The notes below the pieces were generated by a model. That model ran no database searches. It was not told the DNA's origin and saw only the letters and a list, made by a program, of their open reading frames with translations. Positions 35,363-43,894 of a stretch of 64,000 bases of DNA are shown piece by piece. The stretch is from assembly GCF_024628865.1 (NCBI RefSeq), contig NZ_CP102384.1, positions 1,871,001 to 1,935,000 of the forward strand, in the 5' to 3' direction. Every line of letters begins with the position of its first letter. Position 1 is the stretch's first letter. The position numbers and the translations under genes are program-made. This DNA is from Sphingopyxis sp. DBS4. GTDB lineage: Bacteria > Pseudomonadota > Alphaproteobacteria > Sphingomonadales > Sphingomonadaceae.

Positions 35363-36237
35363 CGGACGGCCTCGGCGAAAAGCTGCTCGACCAGCGCCAT
35401 GCCGGTCGCGCTGTCGGGGTAGGAAATGCCGAACGCCGGGGTCTCGCGCACCAGCCGCGTCAGCGCCGCAAAGCCCGCTTCGCCGAGCGCGACATAGTTG
35501 GTCGAGGCTTCGGTCAGGCGGACGAAGGCCTCGCCCTCGCCCATCGGCTCGATCGCGCCCTCTCCCCCGAAGCGCGGGAAAAGCAGCAGCGCCGGGCGAG
35601 CGGGCTCGTGCATCGCCGCGATGGCGTCGGGGCGCGGAATCAGATGGCGGATGTCGCCCTTCGGCGTTCCCGCGAGCAGCGGGCCGAGCCGCGCGGCATC
35701 GACCCGCGCCGCCACCTCGGCGATCGCCGCATTCTTGAGGCTGACCGCGCGCGGGAACGCCAGCGCGTCGCCGCCTGCCGGGTCGATCAGCGTGAACTCG
35801 TCGCCCATCAGCCGCCAGTCGCCCCCATCCCCGCTTTCGCCGAGCAGCGCCGCCAGCGTCGATTTGCCCGACCCCGACTCGCCCGACATGATCACGGCGC
35901 GCCCGTCGCGCGCGACCGCGCTCGCGTGGAGCAGCAGATGCCGCCGCCAGCCGAGCGCGACCTGCAAATTCATCCCCATTTCGGCGGCGAGCAGTCCCAT
36001 CGACAGTGGTAGCGGAAGCGCGTCGGGCACGGTGAAATCGCCGCCGATCTGCACCGAGGGACGCAGCCAGCGCCGCCACGGGCGCGCCGCAAACAGCCGC
36101 ACCGTCGCATCGGCAGGCCGCGCGTCGTCCTGCGGATAGCTCGCATAGAGCCGGCCGAGCGCCGCGACCGGCGCGCGCCAGTCGCTGCCGATGCGAAACT
36201 GGACCGGGCCGACCGCGATGCGCGTGCTGTGCCTCAC
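35359..36237 (-). CDS. HprK-related kinase A
   Basis: 292-aa protein with the HPr kinase fold: LLHASAVARDGRAVIMSGESGSGKSTLAALL broken across residues 102-132, with Walker A at 119-127 and, downstream, RLMGDEFTLIDP (145-152) as the Asp/Glu active site. It lacks the N-terminal domain of true HprK, and there is no HPr protein gene nearby. GTG 36237 overlaps the PqqD-like stop (GTGA). It corresponds to the family named HprK-related kinase A, whose target is unknown. Some HprK-like kinases in lasso-peptide clusters phosphorylate peptides. Confidence 0.8.
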   Translation of the reverse strand: MRHSTRIAVGPVQFRIGSDWRAPVAALGRLYASYPQDDARPADATVRLFAARPWRRWLRPSVQIGGDFTVPDALPLPLSMGLLAAEMGMNLQVALGWRRHLLLHASAVARDGRAVIMSGESGSGKSTLAALLGESGDGGDWRLMGDEFTLIDPAGGDALAFPRAVSLKNAAIAEVAARVDAARLGPLLAGTPKGDIRHLIPRPDAIAAMHEPARPALLLFPRFGGEGAIEPMGEGEAFVRLTEASTNYVALGEAGFAALTRLVRETPAFGISYPDSATGMALVEQLFAEAVR

Positions 36238-36515
36238 GCCTCCGCCACCAGCCCCATCGCCGCGAGTTCGGCCAGCCGCTCGGCAAGGAGCGGCGTCGGA
36301 TCGCCGTCGCCGCCCAGGTCGAAGCGCGCTGCCAGCCGCTCGGCGACCGTCGCCGCATTGCAGGGGTCGCCGGCCATCACGGCCAATATCTCGGGCATCG
36401 GCTGGGTCATCAGATGCGTCTGCATCGATCGGCGGTCGAACAGCACGGTCAGGTCGCCGAGCGCCTCGATGCGCAGAGTTTCCGGCGGCGCCGCGCGATA
36501 GACGCGGTCAGCCAT
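36234..36515 (-). CDS. PqqD-like protein of the HPr-rel-A gene set
   Basis: 93-aa protein with a PqqD-like winged-helix pattern: ALGDLTVLFDRRSMQTHLM, followed by ILAVMAGDPCNAATVAERL and LLAERLAELAAMGLV. PqqD-type domains recognise the leader of a peptide substrate and hand it to a modifying enzyme. Its overlap with the kinase downstream and with the MarR gene upstream (8 bases) argues for one transcript. No precursor peptide gene was found next to it. Confidence 0.75.
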   Translation of the reverse strand: MADRVYRAAPPETLRIEALGDLTVLFDRRSMQTHLMTQPMPEILAVMAGDPCNAATVAERLAARFDLGGDGDPTPLLAERLAELAAMGLVAEA

Positions 36516-36954
36516 AGTCTTCGGCGGCCGCGGTCAGCTTCGCCAGGATCGCCATCAGCGTCGCGCGCTCGCTGCCGCTGAGGTTCGATTCGAGTTGCGC
36601 CTCGCTGGCGAGCGCGGCGGGCACGATGGCGTCGTAGAGCGAGCGGCCGGTGTCGGTCAGTTCCAGATGGTGCGAGCGCCCGTCGGCCTCGTGCGCCTGG
36701 CGCGCGATGAGATGGCGGTCGGCGAGCGCCTTGGCCGCGCGGTTGACCGTCACCTTGTCCATCCGCGTCGCGGCGACGAGTTCGCGCTGCGTCTTGGGCT
36801 TGCCTTCGCCGAGCACCGCCATCAGCCGCCATTCGGGAATCTTGAGCCCGAAGCGGTTCTGATATTCGGCGGCAATCCGGCTCGACAGCGTGTTCGACGC
36901 GATCGACAGACGGTAAGGCAGGAAATTGTCGAGATTCAGCTTTTTCGCGGCCAT
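36508..36954 (-). CDS. MarR family transcriptional regulator
   Basis: 148-aa winged-helix regulator: YQNRFGLKIPEWRLMAVL, the HTH TQRELVAATRMDKVTVNRAAKALADRHLI, and the wing RQAHEADGRSHHLELTDTGR. It is the first of four overlapping genes and probably controls them, or responds to a substrate of the receptor upstream. ATG 36954 follows GAAGG; ATG 36993 would add 13 residues. It starts 69 bases after the receptor stop. Confidence 0.88.
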   Translation of the reverse strand: MAAKKLNLDNFLPYRLSIASNTLSSRIAAEYQNRFGLKIPEWRLMAVLGEGKPKTQRELVAATRMDKVTVNRAAKALADRHLIARQAHEADGRSHHLELTDTGRSLYDAIVPAALASEAQLESNLSGSERATLMAILAKLTAAAEDYG

Positions 36955-37023
36955 GCCTTCAAAATCCCCAACGCTGGTCCCGGTGCGCTCCATCCTATCG
37001 CCTGATTTCGCGCTGTGAAGCCT

Positions 37024-39084
37024 TCAGAAGCCGAGCCGCGCGCCGATCCAGAGCGTGCGCGGCGTCGCACGCTCGACGATACCCGCCGACGAGATCGCCG
37101 CGGGCACGAGGGTGTTGGTCAGATTCTCGCCCCGCGCCTCGATGCTGACCGCATCGGTGACGCGCCACGACAGGCCCGCATCGAGCGTCAGCGCGTCGTC
37201 CAGCACCTGAAGCCCGAGATCGTCCTCATTCTGCTTGCCGATATAACGCAAGGTCGCAAAACCGCCGAACGGGCCGCTCGCGGTCGATCGCAGCGACACG
37301 CTGCCGCTGTTCTTGGCGATCTGCGCCGGGCGGCGGCCATCGAGACTTGCCGCGGCGCCCGCGGCGTCGACCTTCGCATCGGTAAAGGCCCAGGTCGCGC
37401 GCAGCGCCACCGGGCCGAGCTGCTGGTCGGCGGCGAATTCGATCCCCTTGCTGTCGATCGCACCCAGATTCTGCCGCTGGCTGAAATTCGGCGCGAGCGT
37501 CACATTGGCGATCGCATTTTCGAGCCGGTTGGCGAAAAAAGTCACCGACAGCTTGGTGCCGTCACGGCTCCAGTCCGCGCCGACCTCGCCGCCCCACAAA
37601 CGTTCGGGCTTGAGCAATTCGTTCGCGGTGGTCGTATCGGCGCCTACCCGGAACGGGCGATAGAGTTCGTTGAGGGTCGGCAGACGCCAGCCGCGATAGG
37701 CCGCGGCGCGCAGCGCGAAGCCGCCCGAGGTCCAGCGCACGCCCGCGCGGCCGCTCCCTTCCCAGCCGGTTCGCGCCGGAAAATCGAGGTCGGTGATCAG
37801 CGATCCACCGATATTGCGTTCGAGCCGATAGCCGGTGCCGAGCCACCAGCGGTCGATCCGGCCCCCGAGGGTCCAGAGCAGGCCATCGCCTGCGTCGCCC
37901 GAACTCCATTCGGCGAACGCGCCGACCGTGTCGCTGCTGCCCCCGGCGATGCGGTGGCGGCCCGGGGTGGTGCCGGAAAAGAAATAATCCTCTTCGGTGC
38001 GGCCGGTGGTGCGGCGCCAGTCGACGCCGACGCGGAGCGGATTGGCATCGCCGATCGCGGGCCGTACCTCGACGCGCGCGCCGATCCCGGTCGCGGGAAC
38101 GCTTTGGAAGAGCGCGGGCGCGACGCTGTTCCGCCCCGCCGCGACGCTCGCGAAGCCGCTGTCGAAATCGCGAAGCTGGAGATAGACGAGCGCAAGCCAT
38201 TGCGTCGCACCCCACGGATCGTGGACGAAACGCAGGCTGGCATCGATCCCGTCGAACTTGCTCGTCGTGTAATCGGTGCCGCGGTCGCGACGGTCCGAAA
38301 AACCGCGCAGGCTCGCCTCGATCCGGCTGTCGTCGCCGGCGTCGAAGCGCAGGCGGATACCGAGCCCGCCCTGCTCGTAGGGCGCGGCGCGATCGACCGC
38401 GCCGCGCTGGCCTTTCACGATCGGAACGAAGCCGTCGCCGCGGCTGTAGCGGCCGTCAATTGCCACCTGCCCATTGCCGAGATTGCCGCCCGCGCTGGCC
38501 GAAAAGTCGAGGCTGTCGCGGCTACCATAGGCGGCGCTCGCTTCGGCGCCGTCGGTCATCGTCGAATAGAGGCCGATCGTCCCCGCAAGCGCGCCGGGTC
38601 CGTCGACCCCGCTGCCGCCGCCGCGCGTGACGATGATGCCGCCGAGGTTGATCGCGTCATAGGCCGACCAGGCGACCCAGCCGCCAAAGGGATCGGCCTG
38701 CGGCACCCCGTCGAGCGTGACCAGCGCGCGGCTCGACGCATTGCCGCCGAGCCCGCGCAAGGTCACCCCCTGGCTCGTCGGATGCGCGGTGCGCCCGTCC
38801 GAGCGGCGGAACTGGACGATCCCCGCTTCGTCGCGGAGACGATTTTCGATGCGGGCGCCGAGGCCGAGGTCGAGATTCGAAATCAGGCTCGCGGCCTGGA
38901 CAATGTCGCTGTCGGACGGGCTGAGCGCACCGCTTCCGTTCACGATGATCACCTGCGGCGGCACCGGTGCCCATTGGATACAGCAATAGGTGACATCATC
39001 CTCGGTCTGATCGGTCACCACGTCCTGCGCCATCGCCGTCGCCGGCAGCGCCAGCGCGGCGACTCCGATCAGAAAGCGGATCAC
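37024..39084 (-). CDS. TonB-dependent outer-membrane receptor
   Basis: 686-aa receptor starting at GTG 39084, overlapping the maiA stop (GTGA). Signal peptide about residues 1-20 (ending ATAMAQ). Plug: VQFRRSDGRTAHPTSQGVTLRGLGG and ALVTLDGVPQADPFGGWV; barrel to a final aromatic (GARLGF). A CC pair near the mature N-terminus is unusual. It is shorter than the receptor at 2070 and of the BtuB/FepA size class. Substrate unknown; it lies in line with the MarR and HPr-rel-A genes. Confidence 0.9.
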   Translation of the reverse strand: MIRFLIGVAALALPATAMAQDVVTDQTEDDVTYCCIQWAPVPPQVIIVNGSGALSPSDSDIVQAASLISNLDLGLGARIENRLRDEAGIVQFRRSDGRTAHPTSQGVTLRGLGGNASSRALVTLDGVPQADPFGGWVAWSAYDAINLGGIIVTRGGGSGVDGPGALAGTIGLYSTMTDGAEASAAYGSRDSLDFSASAGGNLGNGQVAIDGRYSRGDGFVPIVKGQRGAVDRAAPYEQGGLGIRLRFDAGDDSRIEASLRGFSDRRDRGTDYTTSKFDGIDASLRFVHDPWGATQWLALVYLQLRDFDSGFASVAAGRNSVAPALFQSVPATGIGARVEVRPAIGDANPLRVGVDWRRTTGRTEEDYFFSGTTPGRHRIAGGSSDTVGAFAEWSSGDAGDGLLWTLGGRIDRWWLGTGYRLERNIGGSLITDLDFPARTGWEGSGRAGVRWTSGGFALRAAAYRGWRLPTLNELYRPFRVGADTTTANELLKPERLWGGEVGADWSRDGTKLSVTFFANRLENAIANVTLAPNFSQRQNLGAIDSKGIEFAADQQLGPVALRATWAFTDAKVDAAGAAASLDGRRPAQIAKNSGSVSLRSTASGPFGGFATLRYIGKQNEDDLGLQVLDDALTLDAGLSWRVTDAVSIEARGENLTNTLVPAAISSAGIVERATPRTLWIGARLGF

Positions 39085-39713
39085 GCCGCTTTCACCGCAT
39101 CGGGATGCGCGCGTTGAAATGCCTCCAACTCCATGCACGCCGCGTCGATCTCGATCAGGCGCGGATAATGATCTATCGGCACTTCGAAACGCCGCGCATT
39201 GTACATCTGCGGCACGAGGCAGCAGTCGGCGATCCCCGGTGCATCTCCGCCGAGATATCTGCCTTCGCCCGCCATCGCTTCGAGCGCGTCGAAGCCCTGC
39301 AATATCCATTCGTGAATCCAGCGGTCCTTGGTCTGCTCGTTCAGCCCCAGATCGCGGGTCAGATATTTGAGGATGCGCAGATTGTTGAGCGGATGGATGT
39401 CGCACGCGACGACATAGGCCTGCGCGAGCGCGACCGCGCGCGGCATCGCTTCGTCGGGGATCAGCCGCGGCTCGGGAAACGCGCGGTCGAGCCAGTCGAT
39501 GATCGCAAGGCTCTGGATGATCGTCTCGCCATCGGCGACCAGCATCGGCACGAAGCCCTGCGCATTCTGCGCCAGATATTCGTCGCTCTTCTGCTCGCCC
39601 GCGATCAGGCTGACCTCGACGCGCTCATAGGCGAGGCCTTTCAGGTTCAGCGCGATGCGGACGCGGTAGCTGGCCGAGGAGCGGAAATAATCGTGGAGGA
39701 CGAGAGAGGTCAT
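39081..39713 (-). CDS. maiA: Maleylacetoacetate isomerase (zeta-class glutathione transferase)
   Basis: Converts maleylacetoacetate to fumarylacetoacetate in tyrosine/homogentisate breakdown. The 210-aa protein starts LVLHDYFRSSASYRVRIALNLKG; the zeta signature is normally SSCxxRVRIA, and here the Cys is Ala, which need not abolish activity because the Ser residues are retained. VPMLVADGETIIQSLAIIDWLD is the glutathione-binding segment. No other homogentisate genes are in the window, so a related isomerase role is possible. Confidence 0.85.
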   Translation of the reverse strand: MTSLVLHDYFRSSASYRVRIALNLKGLAYERVEVSLIAGEQKSDEYLAQNAQGFVPMLVADGETIIQSLAIIDWLDRAFPEPRLIPDEAMPRAVALAQAYVVACDIHPLNNLRILKYLTRDLGLNEQTKDRWIHEWILQGFDALEAMAGEGRYLGGDAPGIADCCLVPQMYNARRFEVPIDHYPRLIEIDAACMELEAFQRAHPDAVKAA

Positions 39714-39740
39714 AAGGTTCGGCGCACCATCCGCTTGTTG

Positions 39741-39818
39741 CGTCATCCCGGCGAAGGCCGGGATCTCGACGGCGCGTCAGGTCTCGACGATGAGATCCCG
39801 GCCTTCGCCGGGATGACG
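39741..39818. repeat. 78-bp palindromic repeat, family A copy 2
   Basis: Arms identical to the 19145 copy (CGTCATCCCGGCGAAGGCCG start). It lies between the diheme cytochrome stop and maiA start. Confidence 0.9.
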
Positions 39819-39861
39819 AATATGGGCTGGGTCCATATCATTCAAGCCCGATCGCCTGCTC

Positions 39862-40884
39862 TCACTCCCCTTTCGGCATCTCCGATATCCATTCCCGCAG
39901 CAGCGCCGCGCCCTCCTTGTGCACCGTCGAGCGTCCCAGTTCGGGCATCGCGATCCCGGGGTCGAGGCTTTCGAGGCGATAGATGAGGAAGCTGTGATCG
40001 GGGTTGCCCGGCGCAATCGCGAAGTCCATCCCGCCGCTGCCGCGCCCCGCCGCCGTGGGGCGCTTGCCGATACCGTAATTGACCCCGACCGGGTCGTTCC
40101 AGCGCAGGAACAGGCCGCTGTTCGACGCGCTCCCTTGCGGGTTGTGGCAATGCGCGCAATTCGCCTCCAGATAGGCGCGGGCGCGATCCTGCACCGTGCC
40201 GCTCGTCGGGTCGTCCCAGCGCGGCATGACCGGCTTCAACGCCTCGGGATTATCGAAATAGAGCCGCTTCGCATCCGCGTTCATCGCCGTCGGCAGCACG
40301 AGGTTGCGCGCCTTGGGTCCGATCGGCTCGATCGTTCCCGCCAGATTGTGGCATTCCTTGCACTGGTTGCGGTTGGGCACGCCGTACTGGATGCTGTGCA
40401 TTTCGCCGTCGGGGCTTTTGAACGTCACCGGCACGCGGCGCCCGGCGATGGCGAGCGAGGCGTCCTTGCCGTCGGCGTCCCAGATATAGGGGAGCGCGAC
40501 CCAGCCCTTGGCGCGGTGGATCAAAAGCCGCGTCTCGACCGGGCGCCCGCCGTTCCAGTCGGGCCAGCCGAAGCTCTTGACGATGACGGTGCCGACCGGA
40601 AAATCGATCGTCCCGTCCGCGCGCACCTTCGCCTTCTGCCCCGCGGGGATCGAGACGAAGCGATGCTTTTCGGCATAGTCGCTGAACAGCGGCGTCTCCA
40701 GCGTATAGGCGAAGCTTGCGACCGGCCGCGCGGGATCGTTCGCGGCGAACAGCCCGAATGCCGACAGCTTCGGCGGCATCGCGTCGCCGTCAATCAGCGC
40801 CTGATCGACATGCGGCGGCGCCCCGCCGCTCGCGCCGCTCGCGCAAAGCAGCGCCGCCACCAGCGCCGCGACCGCGCGTTTCAC
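39862..40884 (-). CDS. Diheme c-type cytochrome, SO2930/HNE_0200 family
   Basis: 340-aa exported protein with a signal peptide (about residues 1-20) and two haem c sites, CKECH (175-179) and CAHCH (243-247). Conserved text includes FSDYAEKHRFVSIP, VGTVIVKSF and ANCAHCHNPQG. GTG 40884 overlaps the stop of the beta-helix gene (GTGA). This family is known to sit beside the beta-helix family below in scattered proteobacteria; the pair has no established function. A periplasmic redox role is likely. Confidence 0.82.
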   Translation of the reverse strand: MKRAVAALVAALLCASGASGGAPPHVDQALIDGDAMPPKLSAFGLFAANDPARPVASFAYTLETPLFSDYAEKHRFVSIPAGQKAKVRADGTIDFPVGTVIVKSFGWPDWNGGRPVETRLLIHRAKGWVALPYIWDADGKDASLAIAGRRVPVTFKSPDGEMHSIQYGVPNRNQCKECHNLAGTIEPIGPKARNLVLPTAMNADAKRLYFDNPEALKPVMPRWDDPTSGTVQDRARAYLEANCAHCHNPQGSASNSGLFLRWNDPVGVNYGIGKRPTAAGRGSGGMDFAIAPGNPDHSFLIYRLESLDPGIAMPELGRSTVHKEGAALLREWISEMPKGE

Positions 40885-42098
40885 CGGACTTTCGCCTCCA
40901 TGGCTTCGGGCAGCGTGATGCCGGGGAGCGGCGCGGGCGGCGTGCCCTTCGACAGGTCGGCGGGCACCGGCTTCGCTTCGCTCTGCGGCGTCGTCACGTC
41001 GGGCAGGCCCAGCGACAGCACCCCGACCTTGTCGAGCACCACCGCGTCGCCCGCGCCGTCCCACAGGATCGGCGGAATCGCGCCGCCCAGCGCCGCCGCG
41101 ATCTCGGCACCGCCAGCGAAGGCGGGGGCATAGCCCGCCTTGCCGTGCTGATTGTCGCGCACGACGATCGCTTTCGGCAGCGGCTGATATTTGGGGTCCT
41201 TCTGATCGTAGCGATAGCCGACGATCATCACATTGGCGGTGCCGTTCTGGTCGAAAGCGTTGCCGAATATCTCGACATGGGTGTTCGCCATCACCAGCAC
41301 CCCGGTGCCGGTCGGCACGCTCGCGACGATATTGCCCTTCGGCGCGAAATTCGGCGTGCTGTTGTCATTGACGATATTCTCGAACACCCGGACATTGTGC
41401 CCGCCCTGCTGCGGCAGGTTCGGCAGGTCGAACACCAATATGCCGCCGGTATTCTTCGTTGCGATATTGTCGTGGACGTCGGCGTCGAAGCTGTTTTCGA
41501 TCTCGATCCCCGCGACATTCTCGGTCGCGATCGAATCGCGGACGACGATATTCCTCGACTGGCCGACATAGATGCCCGCGTCGGACGCGCCGCGGACATA
41601 GACGCTGTCGATCAGCACGTCGCTGCTCTCGACCGGATAGACGCCATAAGCGCCGTTGGTCGCCTTCGGCCCGGCGGTCCATTCGACGCGAAGCTCGTGA
41701 TAGACGATGCGGTCGGCGCCCTTCGACTTGATCCCATCGCCGCGCGTGTTGAGCACCGCGAAATTGGTGAGGAAAACATCGTCGGAGGTGACGAGCAGCC
41801 CCTCGCCCGCCCCCTGCTGACCCGAAAAGTCGAGGATCGACCCCGCGCCGTCCTTGGTTCCCGCGCCGCGCACGGTGACATTGTCGACGTCGAGCGACAG
41901 GCCGTCGGTCAGCTTCCATACCCCTGCGCCGAGTTCGACCGTGTCGCCGGGCTCGGCGAGGATCAGCGCCTCCTGCAGCTTTTCATTGGCGTCGGGCGTA
42001 TCGGCGCTGACGCTGATCGTCTTGGCCGCCGCCGGGCTGGCGATGAAAGCCGCGACGAGGGCAAGCGTCGCCGCGTGGCAAAAGCCGTGGAATCGCAT
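40881..42098 (-). CDS. Secreted parallel beta-helix protein
   Basis: 405-aa exported protein (signal peptide about 1-25). Repeated right-handed beta-helix turns are visible: GILVFDLPN, NIVVRDSIATENVAGIEIENSF, VLIDSVYVRGASDAGIYVGQS. Short Asn/Gly ladders occur throughout. This fold often acts on polysaccharides, but no catalytic residues are assigned. It overlaps the diheme cytochrome gene, and the pairing is the conserved theme (families TIGR03805 and TIGR03806 by recollection). ATG 42098 follows GGGAGAG. Confidence 0.8.
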   Translation of the reverse strand: MRFHGFCHAATLALVAAFIASPAAAKTISVSADTPDANEKLQEALILAEPGDTVELGAGVWKLTDGLSLDVDNVTVRGAGTKDGAGSILDFSGQQGAGEGLLVTSDDVFLTNFAVLNTRGDGIKSKGADRIVYHELRVEWTAGPKATNGAYGVYPVESSDVLIDSVYVRGASDAGIYVGQSRNIVVRDSIATENVAGIEIENSFDADVHDNIATKNTGGILVFDLPNLPQQGGHNVRVFENIVNDNSTPNFAPKGNIVASVPTGTGVLVMANTHVEIFGNAFDQNGTANVMIVGYRYDQKDPKYQPLPKAIVVRDNQHGKAGYAPAFAGGAEIAAALGGAIPPILWDGAGDAVVLDKVGVLSLGLPDVTTPQSEAKPVPADLSKGTPPAPLPGITLPEAMEAKVR

Positions 42099-42197
42099 AG
42101 GTCTCTCCCTTGTTTGGGGGGATCATGCGGCAAGACTTGACGGATGCCAAGCAGGTTGCTGACATGGCTGTAGCTAATAAGCCGGGGAGAGGTCGCA

Positions 42198-42611
42198 GTG
42201 GTTCAAAGAATGATATGGGCGCTTGGCGCCCTGGTCGCCGTTCCGTCCGTAGCCGCCGCGCCCGCGTCGGTCGGTGGGCGCTGGAAGACCGACGACGGGA
42301 AAGCCATCGTCGCGATGGCGCCGTGCGGCGCGAAGATGTGCGGGCGGATCGAGCGCCTGCTGATCAAGCAGCCGGCGGGCGGCCAACTCGACGAGCGCAA
42401 CCCCGACAAGGCGAAGCGCGGCCGCGCGGTGACCGGGCTGCAAATCTATTGGGATCTCGTACCCACCGACGACGGCTGGCGCGGTCAGGGCTATAGTCCG
42501 GAGGACGGCCGCTATTACAAGGCGCACCTGCGCGTCGCCGGCAACAAGCTCACGATGAAGGGCTGCGTCGCGGTCTTCTGCCGCACCGTGACCTGGACGC
42601 GGGTGAGCTAG
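42198..42611 (+). CDS. DUF2147 family secreted protein
   Basis: 137-aa protein with a signal peptide (about residues 1-20, ending SVAAAP). The DUF2147 pattern is clear: VGGRWKTDDGKAIVAMAPCG, MCGRIERLL, LVPTDDGWRGQGYSPEDGRYYKAHL, LTMKGCVAVFCRTVTWTRV. Four cysteines are placed as in the family. GTG 42198 follows GGGGAGAGG with good spacing. Function of the family is unknown (possibly lipocalin-like). Divergent from the beta-helix gene. Confidence 0.82.
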   Translation: MVQRMIWALGALVAVPSVAAAPASVGGRWKTDDGKAIVAMAPCGAKMCGRIERLLIKQPAGGQLDERNPDKAKRGRAVTGLQIYWDLVPTDDGWRGQGYSPEDGRYYKAHLRVAGNKLTMKGCVAVFCRTVTWTRVS

Positions 42612-42639
42612 TTCCCCCTCCCGCCTGCGGGAGGGGAAC
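42611..42639. repeat. Near-perfect palindrome between convergent genes, family D
   Basis: GTTCCCCCTCCCGC and GCGGGAGGGGAAC around CT, one base short of perfect. It fills the gap between the DUF2147 stop and the racemase-family stop and may terminate both. Related CTCCCGCxxGCGGGAG units occur at 56819 and 56931. Confidence 0.7.
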
Positions 42640-42641
42640 CG

Positions 42642-43340
42642 TTAGGGTGCATCCCCCAATATCCAGTCCACCCCCGCCGCAACATGGATGCGCGTCGTGT
42701 CGTAGATCGGCAGGACATTGGCGTCCGGATCGACCAGCATCACCAGTTCGGTGCAGGCGAGCACCAGCGCCTGCACATCCTGCTTGGCGATGTCGGTGAT
42801 GAAGGTCCGCATCGTGCGGCGCGCGTCTTCGGTCACCTTGCCCTGCATGAGCTGGTCATAGATGATATCGTCGATCACCTCGGCGCGCGAGGCGTCATAG
42901 GGCGCGAGGGTCAATCCGTGGCGGACGAGGCGCTGGCGGAACCAGGGTTCGGCCATCACGTTGCGGGTGCCGATCACCGCCGCCGACCTGATCCCGTCGG
43001 CCTTCATCTTCTCGCCCGTCTCGTCGACGATGTGGAGCAGCGGGATAGAGATCGCCGCCGCGACATCCTCTGCGACCTTGTGCATCGAATTGGCCGCGAT
43101 CATCAGCGCGGTCGCGCCCGCATCCTCCAGCCGCTTCGCCGATGCGATCAGCACCTCTTTCGCATGGTCCCATTGCTCGGGGGTCGAAAGGCGCGAAAGT
43201 TCGCAATAGTTGAGGCTTTCGAGCAGGATCGGCGCCGAGCACGACGTCCCGATCCGCTTCTGCACCCCCTTGTTGAGATGACGGTAATAAAGCTCGGTCG
43301 AGGCCCAGCTCATGCCGCCGATCAGGCCGATTTTGCGCAT
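42642..43340 (-). CDS. Aspartate/glutamate racemase family protein
   Basis: 232-aa protein: MRKIGLIGGMSWASTELYY at the start, LACTELVMLVDPD near the end with the second catalytic Cys. The first active-site position, Cys (or Thr) before Asn-Ser/Thr, is Ala here (MIAANSMHKV). It therefore lacks one of the two bases expected for racemisation and may have another activity. Length and fold match the family. The 146 bases between it and the divergent membrane gene hold no gene. Confidence 0.8.
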   Translation of the reverse strand: MRKIGLIGGMSWASTELYYRHLNKGVQKRIGTSCSAPILLESLNYCELSRLSTPEQWDHAKEVLIASAKRLEDAGATALMIAANSMHKVAEDVAAAISIPLLHIVDETGEKMKADGIRSAAVIGTRNVMAEPWFRQRLVRHGLTLAPYDASRAEVIDDIIYDQLMQGKVTEDARRTMRTFITDIAKQDVQALVLACTELVMLVDPDANVLPIYDTTRIHVAAGVDWILGDAP

Positions 43341-43486
43341 ATGATCATTTCCCTGGTTCGAATTTTTGCCTGCCTTACCGGCAAGTTGCCGCCCGGTCGA
43401 GGCGCAGCTTGACCCGCCGCGCCGAATATCGTTCATCTGGGACGAAGGGCGGACGGCGTGCGCCGCGCGGAAGGAGGAGCCAAGCG

Positions 43487-43894
43487 ATGGACCCGATACG
43501 CAGATGGGGCTGGATCTATTTCGCCGCGCTCGTCGCGGTGGTGATCGTCGGCTATGTCCCTGCGTTCGAGGATGCCGACGGCAATCTTTTCGGCCTGTTC
43601 AAGCTCGATCTCTATGACGACGCGCTCCACCTCGCCTCGGGCCTGTGGGGCGGGATCGCCGCCTGGCATTCGCGCCGCGCCGCCGAACAATATTTCCGGG
43701 TCTTCGGCCCGCTCTATTTCCTCGACGGGGTGCTCGGGCTCATCACCGGCATGGGCTATCTCGACGGCGGCATCTTTCTCTATGGCCCCATCGATCTGCC
43801 GCTCATCACCCGCTTCTTCGCCAATCTGCCGCACCTGATTCTCGGCGGCTGGGCGGCGTATGTCGGCTATGCGATGGCGCGGAAGACCGCGTGA
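43487..43894 (+). CDS. Small membrane protein, first of a three-gene cassette
   Basis: 135-aa protein with about four hydrophobic segments (YFAALVAVVIVGYVP, DALHLASGLWGGIAAWHS, FGPLYFLDGVLGLITGMGYL, LPHLILGGWAAYVGYAMA). ATG 43487 has a strong site, AAGGAGGAG. Its stop overlaps the next gene (GTGA). No family I can name with confidence; the LHLASGLWGG segment hints at a small DUF of membrane proteins. Confidence 0.7.
   Translation: MDPIRRWGWIYFAALVAVVIVGYVPAFEDADGNLFGLFKLDLYDDALHLASGLWGGIAAWHSRRAAEQYFRVFGPLYFLDGVLGLITGMGYLDGGIFLYGPIDLPLITRFFANLPHLILGGWAAYVGYAMARKTA

Noticed and set aside
37015..39117. 700-codon plus-strand open frame opposite the TonB receptor
   Set aside because: The minus strand encodes a full receptor with signal, plug and barrel. 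The plus-strand product is Arg/Ala/Asp-rich low-complexity text with no domain; long antisense frames are expected at this GC content.
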